DNA from: Oscillospiraceae bacterium
GTDB lineage: Bacteria > Bacillota > Clostridia > Oscillospirales > Acutalibacteraceae
DNA: 9,113 nt
NCBI GenBank assembly: GCA_029004655.1
Contig: JAQVYP010000068.1
Location: forward strand, 1-9,113
Direction of reading: 5' to 3'
A program made the translations under genes and the position numbers. Positions 1-5,420 of this stretch are shown here, one piece after another. Each line of letters begins with the position of its first letter. The stretch's first letter is position 1. The notes beneath the pieces were generated by a model that was not told the origin of the DNA, ran no database searches, and saw only the letters and a list, made by a program, of their open reading frames with translations.

Positions 1-99
1 TTTATTTTAAATATTAGCTACATTGAAAAAATAGATAAATAGTTTTTCTTTGACTTTCAACTTTTTAATTTCAAGAATATGACATTATATTTAAAGCAC

Positions 100-125
100 A
101 AAAAAGTACGCCTCGAAAGGCGCAC
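100..125 (-). terminator. Intrinsic terminator of the zinc-ribbon gene
   Basis: On the minus strand, about 27 bases after the zinc-ribbon stop codon, an 8-bp stem (118-125 pairing with 106-113, one G-U wobble) closes a TTCG (UUCG) tetraloop and is followed directly by six T (plus-strand A at 100-105). This is a textbook factor-independent terminator. Positions 1-99 beyond it show no gene I can support. Confidence 0.85.
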
Positions 126-152
126 TCCGAAAATACATTTTTAATTTAAAAA

Positions 153-443
153 CTATCTTTGTTTTGAAAAACAGTCGCTGCAATAAACAGGACGGTCTCC
201 CTTTGGTTGGAAAGGAACTTGGGTCTGCTTGCCACATTCTGCGCAAGTTGCGTCGAACATTTCTCTTTGTCCGCCGTTTGAAGGGCGTCCGCCATTGCTG
301 TTCTTTCTTGCTTTACGGCAATCTAAACAACGAGTTGGCTCATTTGTGAATCCTTTTTCTGCAAAGAATTCTTGCTCGCTTGCGGTGAATGTAAATTCTT
401 GTCCGCAATCTCTACATGTGAGTGTTTTGTCTTGGTTGTACAC
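153..443 (-). CDS. Zinc-ribbon domain protein with four CxxC motifs
   Basis: A 96-residue soluble protein of unknown function. It has two zinc-ribbon halves: C10-x2-C13 with C39-x2-C42, and C67-x2-C70 with C88-x2-C91. The halves are joined by a Gly/Asn/Arg-rich linker (about 46-60). The first half resembles the 'probable zinc-ribbon' domain common in Clostridia (LTCRDCG, QEFFAEKGF, RCLDCR); the second has the CAECGK...DRPVYCSDCF pattern found with it. Each half should bind one zinc. The start is GTG at 443, preceded by AGAGGT about 8 bases upstream. It is a single-gene unit with its own strong promoter (501-529) and terminator (100-125). Nucleic-acid binding or a zinc/redox role is possible, but nothing in the sequence decides. 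Family assignment is confident; function is not. Confidence 0.9.
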   Translation of the reverse strand: MYNQDKTLTCRDCGQEFTFTASEQEFFAEKGFTNEPTRCLDCRKARKNSNGGRPSNGGQREMFDATCAECGKQTQVPFQPKGDRPVYCSDCFSKQR

Positions 444-469
444 TTAGTATACCTCTTTTTTTTAATATA

Positions 470-491
470 TGCTAAACTTAATAGATTAGCA
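470..491 (-). promoter_or_regulatory. Possible 5'-end stem-loop of the zinc-ribbon mRNA
   Basis: A 6-bp perfect inverted repeat (TGCTAA at 470-475, TTAGCA at 486-491, 10-base loop). The transcript predicted from the promoter at 501-529 would start near 494, so the stem would sit almost at its 5' end, a position known to protect mRNAs from decay. The stem is short and A/T-rich and could be chance. Confidence 0.3.
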
Positions 492-500
492 CTTAATTTG

Positions 501-529
501 ATTATACACATAAGAGCACATATTGTCAA
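501..529 (-). promoter_or_regulatory. Sigma-A promoter of the zinc-ribbon gene
   Basis: On the minus strand, consensus -35 TTGACA (524-529) and consensus -10 TATAAT (501-506) are separated by 17 bases, a perfect vegetative promoter. Predicted transcription starts near 494, giving a leader of about 50 bases before the GTG start at 443. A perfect match suggests strong constitutive expression unless repressed; I see no clear operator over it. Confidence 0.85.
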
Positions 530-651
530 GAAAAACTTATTTAAAAAATTTATTTTTTTGAGGTGTAGTATATGATTTAAATTTCTATAGAAAAAATTTC
601 TTTTATAACGATTGATACTAAAATAAATCTCACTTGTTTAAGCAATTTTCC

Positions 652-756
652 AGCCCTGGTTTTCATAATATGTGGTATTACTCAAAAAAAGGGATCGATA
701 GTTCTAATGCGTCTACCATCATATCTGTCACCAAAACGTCTCTTAAATGTTCCCAT
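652..756 (-). pseudogene. 5' remnant of an E2-like acyltransferase gene
   Basis: From ATG at 754-756 the minus strand reads MGTFKRRFGDRYDGRR then IRTIDPFF, a TGA at 682-684, and in the same frame VIPHIMKTRA. This matches what I recall of the N-terminus of the roughly 290-300-residue '2-oxo acid dehydrogenase subunit E2' (catalytic-domain-like acyltransferase) proteins of Clostridia: RRFGDRxDGRxxRTxDPF followed by xxxPxIMxxR. Similarity stops near codon 35, and no later part of the protein is found in the window. A ribosome site (GGGAG, about 10 bases upstream) and a plausible promoter (892-921) survive. Because the frame is kept across the TGA, I infer a nonsense change plus loss of the remaining roughly 260 codons. 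Alternatives are a real 24-residue peptide, or a chance match: a second 43-codon frame ending at about 678 overlaps the same bases. Confidence 0.6.
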
Positions 757-891
757 GTAATACTCTCCCGCATAAAAATATTTTGATTAATATTCGCAGC
801 GAAGCTAAGCATATTTCCTTTATATTGTGTTTTGCCAGAATGTCTTACTAAATAATTTCATAAATATTTTACTAAAAACAATATATATTTT

Positions 892-921
892 ATTATACGA
901 TTTATGTATTGCACATATCAA
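892..921 (-). promoter_or_regulatory. Promoter candidate of the decayed E2-like gene
   Basis: On the minus strand, TTGATA (916-921, one mismatch to TTGACA) and consensus TATAAT (892-897) are separated by 18 bases. Transcription would start near 885 and run through the remnant coding region at 756-652. It lies just past the candidate ywbE terminator, as expected for a separate transcription unit. Confidence 0.5.
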
Positions 922-922
922 C

Positions 923-954
923 AAAAAGAGACATAAATTGACTGATTATCGTCT
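923..954 (-). terminator. Candidate terminator after ywbE
   Basis: On the minus strand, an 8-bp stem with a one-base bulge (AGAC-g-ATAA at 946-954 with TTATGTCT at 929-936) encloses a 9-base loop. One base later come five T (plus-strand A at 923-927). The stem is A/T-rich and so weak, but it is in the right place, 47 bases after the ywbE stop, to end the ABC-F/FAD/ywbE unit. Confidence 0.45.
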
Positions 955-1000
955 AATTTCTTTGTTAGTTGATTATTTTATGATAAATTTAAATCAGCTA

Positions 1001-1198
1001 TCAATCAATAATATACTGAACTCTGCCAACCATTTCCTGTTCGGCCAGCATCACTTTTATTCCGTGAGGGTGAAATTTGCTGTTTGTGAGGATTCGTTTA
1101 ACATGTCCCCTTGTCAATTTACCGGTTGGTTGATCTTTTTTTAGAACTATATCAACTTCTGCCCCGATTTTGATATCTTCTCTATTTTGCCCGTTCAT
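1001..1198 (-). CDS. ywbE: YwbE family protein (DUF2196)
   Basis: A 65-residue basic protein of the YwbE family, full length for the family and without signal peptide or membrane segment. Diagnostic stretches are MNGQNREDIKIGAEV, VLKKDQPTGKLTRGHVKRIL, the HPHGIKV block (residues about 43-49) and a C-terminal VGRVQYI. The pattern suggests a small beta-barrel fold, but no biochemical role is established for the family to my knowledge. It is the last gene of a minus-strand series, 38 bases after the FAD dehydrogenase. The ATG at 1198 has only a weak purine-rich upstream site (GAAAGCGAGA), so expression may depend on coupling to the upstream gene. Identification is confident; function unknown. 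Confidence 0.92.
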   Translation of the reverse strand: MNGQNREDIKIGAEVDIVLKKDQPTGKLTRGHVKRILTNSKFHPHGIKVMLAEQEMVGRVQYIID

Positions 1199-1236
1199 TT
1201 ATTTCTCGCTTTCTTTTACTATAAAATAATAACCAA

Positions 1237-2823
1237 TTAACCTAATATATGTTCGGCGCACTTTATACCATCAACTGCAGATGAAAGAATGCCTCCGCCG
1301 TATCCTGCCCCTTCACCGCACGGATACAGTCCTTTGACGCCTACGGCGTTATAGCTGTCGTCTCGAGTTATTCTCACAGGGGAAGAGCTGCGTGTTTCAG
1401 CCCCCGTCAACAGTGCGTCAGGATACGAATAGCCCGGCATCCACTCCCCCATTTCTATTATTCCTTTTCTTAGGGAATCCACAATATAGTGTGGCATATA
1501 AGAATCCACAGTAGCAAATTCGGTTCCCGGGCGATAGGTAGGTAGCACATCTCCAAAGGATTTCGTTTTTTTATTATGGAGAAAATCCTCCAACCTTTGT
1601 ATCGGTGCTTTATATCCACAGCCGCCCGCAGCAAATGCAGCAGACTCAATTTTACGTTGAAGTGCAACACCGGCAAGCGCGTCGGCACTGCCAAAATCTT
1701 TCTTTTCAATAGTTACAAAAAGCGCGCAATTAGCATTTCTGCCATCTCGCTTAAATTCACTCATTCCGTTTGTTACCACAGCATTTTCTTCAGACGTTGC
1801 CGCGACAACAGTTCCCCCCGGGCACATGCAAAACGTATATACATTTCTCCCGTTTGGCAGATGAACAACCATTCTATAATCTGCCGCGCCAAGCGCCGAA
1901 TTTCCTGCAAATTTACCATACTCAATTGTATTTATCAAATCCTGTGGGTGCTCAATGCGCACACCAACTGCAAATGGCTTTTGTTCCATAAAGATGCCGC
2001 TATTCAGTAATTGCTCAAAGGTATCTCGAGCGCTATGTCCAATTGCCAGCACTACATTATATGTTGTAAGTTCGTTATATAGCCCATTTTCTAAAAAGCC
2101 AACACCTGTTACTTTGCCGTCTTTTCTTTGAATTCCTGTTAGCTTTGAATTGAACCGCACTTCACCGCCAAGTTCTATTATTTTCTTTCTCAATGTCTTA
2201 ACGGTTTCATGCAAACGATCTGTTCCGATATGAGGCTTACTTAAATACATAATTTCCGGTGGCGCACCGGCAGCTACAAACTCACTCAAAATCTTTGCTT
2301 TACGAAGATCGATGGCACCGATTTTTAATTTACCGTCCGAGAAAGTGCCGGCACCTCCCTCTCCGAATTGCACATTACTATTAATATCAAGTTCTCCGGT
2401 TTTCCAAAATTTATTAACACTAAGGCGCCGACTATCCACATCTGCACCACGCTCTAGAACAATCGGTCTTGCCCCTGCCTGTGCCAAAATAAGTGCCGCA
2501 AACATTCCTGCAGGTCCAAATCCAACAACAACAGGACGTTCTTTGCATCTTTTGTTCTTGGGCACAATATAATTCAGTTCTATTTCTTGATTAATATTAT
2601 TGTGCCTGTTTTGATAAATAACTTCGTTTTCGTCCCCTGTTATGCTAACCACAATTGTCATATCAAAATAAATATCAGACTTATTGCGAGAATTTACAGA
2701 ACGTTTTATGATCTTAATTTTTTCAATACGACTACACTCAATCCGAAGCCTTTCTGCCACAATAACCTCGAGCATTTTCGAATCATATTCAAGAGGTATT
2801 TTCAAATCCGCTATTCTAATCAT
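1237..2823 (-). CDS. FAD-dependent dehydrogenase (COG2509-type)
   Basis: A 528-residue soluble flavoprotein of the uncharacterised NAD(P)/FAD-dependent dehydrogenase family COG2509. Residues 1-90 form the N-terminal extension typical of this family (starts IRIADLKIPLEYD). The dinucleotide-binding GFGPAG follows at 101-106, ending in an acidic residue, E124, that should bind the FAD ribose. The family block GEGGAGTFSDGKL is at 154-166, FCMCPGG at 331-337, GAETRSSSPVRI at 474-485 and the C-terminal FAD-contact YPCGEGAGYGGGI at 500-512. Length is normal and all motifs are intact. ATG at 2823 has AAGGAG 5 bases upstream. It lies 56 bases after the ABC-F gene and 38 before ywbE, probably co-transcribed. 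The substrate is not known; the neighbours do not reveal it. By eye it is less A/T-rich than the glycan genes on the other strand. Confidence 0.93.
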   Translation of the reverse strand: MIRIADLKIPLEYDSKMLEVIVAERLRIECSRIEKIKIIKRSVNSRNKSDIYFDMTIVVSITGDENEVIYQNRHNNINQEIELNYIVPKNKRCKERPVVVGFGPAGMFAALILAQAGARPIVLERGADVDSRRLSVNKFWKTGELDINSNVQFGEGGAGTFSDGKLKIGAIDLRKAKILSEFVAAGAPPEIMYLSKPHIGTDRLHETVKTLRKKIIELGGEVRFNSKLTGIQRKDGKVTGVGFLENGLYNELTTYNVVLAIGHSARDTFEQLLNSGIFMEQKPFAVGVRIEHPQDLINTIEYGKFAGNSALGAADYRMVVHLPNGRNVYTFCMCPGGTVVAATSEENAVVTNGMSEFKRDGRNANCALFVTIEKKDFGSADALAGVALQRKIESAAFAAGGCGYKAPIQRLEDFLHNKKTKSFGDVLPTYRPGTEFATVDSYMPHYIVDSLRKGIIEMGEWMPGYSYPDALLTGAETRSSSPVRITRDDSYNAVGVKGLYPCGEGAGYGGGILSSAVDGIKCAEHILG

Positions 2824-2879
2824 TTTTTCTCCTTGAAATTATTACAATATTATAAAAATTGCGCAAGAATTTTAAAATT

Positions 2880-4667
2880 TTAATTGTTTTGTGTTTCTGC
2901 AATTTTATCAACAAGGTCGTTCAAATAAACCCATCTTTCCATTTTATCATCCAGTGCTTTTTCCAGCGTTTTCTTTTTAGATAGAATTTCCTGAAGCTTA
3001 ACATAATCACTTACTTCCTGTTTCATAAGTGCAGCTAATTCACTGATATTTTTTTCTAATTCAGCAATTTCAGGCTCAATCATTTCAAACTCTTGTTTCT
3101 CACGAAATGTCAATTTTAGTTTAGTATTGCTTTTACTCGATTTTTTTGTCTCCGATTTAACTGCATTACTTTTAGGTAGTTTCATTTCGATTGTATTTTG
3201 AGCTAAATAATCCGAATAACATCCAAGGCACTTTCTGATTGATCCGTCAGCTTGAAATTCGAAAATAGTGTCAACAACTTTATCCAGAAAATATCGATCA
3301 TGTGACACAACAACAACCGCACCATTAAATTTCTCTAAATAATCTTCAAGAATAGTAAGAGTCTGAATGTCTAGATCATTTGTAGGTTCATCCAAAAGCA
3401 GGATGTTTGGAGCTTCCATAAGTATACTAAGCAAGTATAACCTTCTGCGCTCTCCACCGGAAAGTCTGCTGATGGTTGTATATTGCAAATCGGATGTAAA
3501 CAAGAATTTTTCAAGCATTTGAGAGGCGGTTATTGTACCATCACCTGTTTCAATTGACCCTGAAATTCCTTTTATATAATCAATAACCCGCAAGGATAAA
3601 TCCATTTCTTCGCAATTTTGCGAAAAGTATCCAATTTTAACCGTATCTCCAACAGAAACAGAGCCACTATCAGGTTGAATTTTTCCGCTTATCATATTCA
3701 ATAGTGTGGTTTTCCCGCATCCGTTTTTTCCAACGATTCCAATTCTTGCGTCACGCAAAACACAATGTTCAAAATTGCTGATTAGTTGTCTATCACCGTA
3801 TTTTTTTGAAATATTATTAATCTCCACAGTTTTTTTGCCAAGACGGGTTGAAGCAGAACTTAGTTCTAATTTTGCCGATTCTGCAACACCTACACTTTCG
3901 CTTAGCTCCTCAAATCTGGCAATTCTTTCTTTGCTTTTGGTACCCCTTGCCCTAGCGCCTCTCTGAATCCACTCTAATTCTTTTTTTAAAAGGCTCTGCC
4001 TTTTTCTTTCTGTCCCGATTAGGGATTCCTCACGCTCTGCTTTGAGTTTGAGATACCCTGAATAGTTTGCTGGATAACTATATAAATTTCCGTTTTCAAT
4101 TTCAACAATTTTATTGGTTACACGATCCAAAAAATAGCGGTCATGAGTAACCATAAGCATTGCACCGTTATATTTGATGAGATAGTTTTCAAGCCAAACA
4201 ACCATTTCATTATCTAGATGATTTGTAGGTTCATCTAAAATCAGCACATCACATGGATGAATCAGCGCACTTGCAATGGCAACACGTTTTTTTTGTCCGC
4301 CCGATAAATTGCAAATCAGCTTATCGAAATCCATAATACCAAGCTTAGTTAAAATAGCTTTTGCCTCATAATCTTTGCCGCTTTTTTGTTCAGGAGATGA
4401 ACCCAATAGTACCTGTTCCAATATGGTTAGGTTTTCGTCCCACACAGGATTCTGCTGCAAATACTCAATCTTAACGCCTGGGTTTTTAGAAATTATTCCG
4501 GAATCCGGTTGCTCCACTTGTGCAATAATCTTTAGAAATGTAGATTTCCCCGTTCCGTTAACACCTACAACCCCTATTTTATCTCCAACGTTCAAATAAA
4601 GAGAAATGTCTTTTAACAATATTTTTTCACTATAGCTTTTTGATATTTTTTCTGCGGATAACAGCAT
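2880..4667 (-). CDS. ABC-F family ATPase, Uup-like
   Basis: A 595-residue cytoplasmic protein with two ABC ATPase domains and no membrane segments. Such ABC-F proteins act on ribosomes rather than as transporters. Domain 1 has Walker A GVNGTGKST (35-43), signature LSGGQ (121-125), Walker B with catalytic Glu LILDEPTN (142-149) and H-loop THD (174-176). Domain 2 has GKNGCGKTT (313-321), LSGGE (402-406), LLLDEPTN (423-430) and SHD (455-457). The interdomain linker (about 205-260) carries the basic KELEWIQRGARARGTKSK signature, and the C-terminal 80 residues are Lys/Glu-rich and likely coiled coil. Both point to the Uup branch, linked elsewhere to ribosome function and DNA stability. Both sites look active. 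ATG at 4667 follows AGAGGT. It is the first gene of the minus-strand series. Antibiotic-resistance ABC-F is less likely given the Uup-type linker and tail. Confidence 0.93.
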   Translation of the reverse strand: MLLSAEKISKSYSEKILLKDISLYLNVGDKIGVVGVNGTGKSTFLKIIAQVEQPDSGIISKNPGVKIEYLQQNPVWDENLTILEQVLLGSSPEQKSGKDYEAKAILTKLGIMDFDKLICNLSGGQKKRVAIASALIHPCDVLILDEPTNHLDNEMVVWLENYLIKYNGAMLMVTHDRYFLDRVTNKIVEIENGNLYSYPANYSGYLKLKAEREESLIGTERKRQSLLKKELEWIQRGARARGTKSKERIARFEELSESVGVAESAKLELSSASTRLGKKTVEINNISKKYGDRQLISNFEHCVLRDARIGIVGKNGCGKTTLLNMISGKIQPDSGSVSVGDTVKIGYFSQNCEEMDLSLRVIDYIKGISGSIETGDGTITASQMLEKFLFTSDLQYTTISRLSGGERRRLYLLSILMEAPNILLLDEPTNDLDIQTLTILEDYLEKFNGAVVVVSHDRYFLDKVVDTIFEFQADGSIRKCLGCYSDYLAQNTIEMKLPKSNAVKSETKKSSKSNTKLKLTFREKQEFEMIEPEIAELEKNISELAALMKQEVSDYVKLQEILSKKKTLEKALDDKMERWVYLNDLVDKIAETQNN

Positions 4668-4692
4668 TTGCGTTTACCTCTCATCTGATAAC

Positions 4693-4702
4693 ATGATATC
4701 AT
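4693..4702. repeat. 10-bp perfect palindrome upstream of the ABC-F gene
   Basis: ATGATATCAT reads the same on both strands, 26 bases upstream of the ABC-F start. It could be a protein-binding site or a small leader hairpin. In A/T-rich DNA a 10-bp palindrome can arise by chance. Confidence 0.3.
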
Positions 4703-4705
4703 TCG

Positions 4706-4742
4706 ATCTAATTACATAAACGGAAATTTTCCTTAATTAGAT
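4706..4742 (-). repeat. Nested inverted repeat in the ABC-F leader
   Basis: A perfect 9-bp inverted repeat (ATCTAATTA at 4706-4714, TAATTAGAT at 4734-4742) encloses a smaller one (GGAAA at 4722-4726, TTTCC at 4728-4732). In RNA the outer arms could form a stem, or the site could be a dimer-binding operator in the divergent region between the ABC-F gene and the gtrA-type gene. There is no T-run after it on the minus strand, so it is not a normal terminator. A -10-like TATAAT lies upstream on the minus strand (4773-4778) but has no good -35, so the ABC-F promoter is not settled. Confidence 0.4.
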
Positions 4743-4879
4743 TTATACTTCATTTTTACTTATAATGTTTTTATTATAACACTAAATTCGATTATTTCCT
4801 ATAAAAAGCAATATTAAACATCATAAACAGTTACAATTTAATAAGAAAATTTATAGTTATAATATAATTTTCATACTTA

Positions 4880-4908
4880 TTTACAAATTGGTGTTAATAT
4901 GCTATAAT
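4880..4908 (+). promoter_or_regulatory. Extended -10 promoter of the glycan operon
   Basis: TTTACA (4880-4885, one mismatch to the -35 consensus) and consensus TATAAT (4903-4908) are 17 bases apart, with a TGC extended -10 (4900-4902). The predicted start is near 4915, leaving a leader of about 30 bases before the ATG at 4947. No other promoter of similar quality was seen before 8670, consistent with one transcript for all three genes. Confidence 0.8.
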
Positions 4909-4946
4909 AATTTCCATATTATTGTATTATGATTTGAGGAATTGTA

Positions 4947-5381
4947 ATGACTAATGTAAATAAAGTGAATTTATCTGAAACGATAAAAGAATTTATTAGA
5001 TATCTGTTTGTTGGTGGTTCAGCTTTTTTGGTTGATACATTAGTTTTGTATATAACAAAAACATATATGTTCAATGACTTAGGTAAACTCGGAATATTAA
5101 TAGCTACTGCTTCCGGTTTTTTGATTGGTTTAATTTATAATTACTTTTTATCAATAATCTTTGTTTTTAAAAAAGCAACTGATAATATAAAAGGAAAGCA
5201 AATAAAGACTTTTATTGTTTTCGCTACTATCGGAATTATCGGATTAGTGCTTACTGAACTCGGAATGTATTTTGGCATTACAATTTTTGATTCTAAGTAT
5301 TATATTGTTGTAAAAGTTTTTGTGGCCGTAGTGGTTTTGCTTTGGAATTATATAGCCCGTAAAGTGCTGATATTTAAGTAA
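4947..5381 (+). CDS. GtrA family membrane protein
   Basis: A 144-residue protein of normal family length with four predicted transmembrane helices (about 16-36, 48-72, 88-109, 118-138). Family marks are FIRYLFVGGSAFLVD (16-30), NYFLSIIFVF (65-74) and the C-terminal LWNYIARKVLIFK. GtrA-type proteins sit beside genes for lipid-linked sugars; bacteriophage GtrA is thought to flip undecaprenyl-phosphate-glucose, and mycobacterial Rv3789 works in the arabinogalactan pathway next to a flavoprotein. ATG at 4947 has TGAGGA 6 bases upstream. It is the first gene of the operon and 39 bases before the FAD gene. I infer that it moves, or anchors enzymes acting on, the lipid-sugar donor used by the glycosyltransferase downstream; direct transport is not shown by sequence. 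Confidence 0.92.
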   Translation: MTNVNKVNLSETIKEFIRYLFVGGSAFLVDTLVLYITKTYMFNDLGKLGILIATASGFLIGLIYNYFLSIIFVFKKATDNIKGKQIKTFIVFATIGIIGLVLTELGMYFGITIFDSKYYIVVKVFVAVVVLLWNYIARKVLIFK

Positions 5382-5420
5382 CATGCGCAGTTTAGCATAA
5401 ATTTCAGGAGGTCAAAAATA

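Larger units (their letters stand above)
444..1000. other. 557-base gene-poor gap with a decayed gene
   Basis: This stretch holds, all on the minus strand from right to left, the candidate terminator after ywbE, a promoter, a ribosome site with about 35 codons of a broken E2-like gene, about 120 bases with nothing recognisable (530-650), and the zinc-ribbon promoter. Plus-strand open frames here are A/T-rich and have no convincing ribosome sites. Confidence 0.6.

Noticed and set aside
372..575. A plus-strand open frame across the zinc-ribbon promoter.
   Set aside because: It is antisense to a well-supported gene and its promoter, and reads as low-complexity hydrophobic sequence.
682..690. 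Programmed frameshifting at the T7 run in the E2-like remnant.
   Set aside because: The family-like reading continues in the same frame after the TGA, so a point nonsense change explains it better, and most of the gene is missing anyway.
640..815. A 43-codon minus-strand frame starting MLSFAANINQN with AAAGGA upstream, overlapping the E2-like remnant in another frame.
   Set aside because: It is short, resembles no family I know, and the overlapping frame has a better ribosome site and a family-like N-terminus. I could not exclude it fully, so it is mentioned with the remnant.
827..1144. A plus-strand 105-codon open frame.
   Set aside because: A/T-driven composition, overlap with ywbE on the other strand, no good ribosome site, no family resemblance.
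1576..2010. A plus-strand 144-codon open frame opposite the FAD dehydrogenase.
   Set aside because: It is a shadow of a long gene with all its family motifs; no start signals or recognisable domain.
2824..2879. A/T-rich palindromic stretch between the ABC-F and FAD genes as a terminator.
   Set aside because: The repeat is only A and T (AAAATTTT type), has no G/C stem, and the gap contains the FAD ribosome site, so read-through is expected.
2880..4667. ABC-F gene as an antibiotic-resistance determinant.
   Set aside because: Linker and C-terminal coiled coil fit the Uup housekeeping branch; no mobile element or other resistance gene is present.
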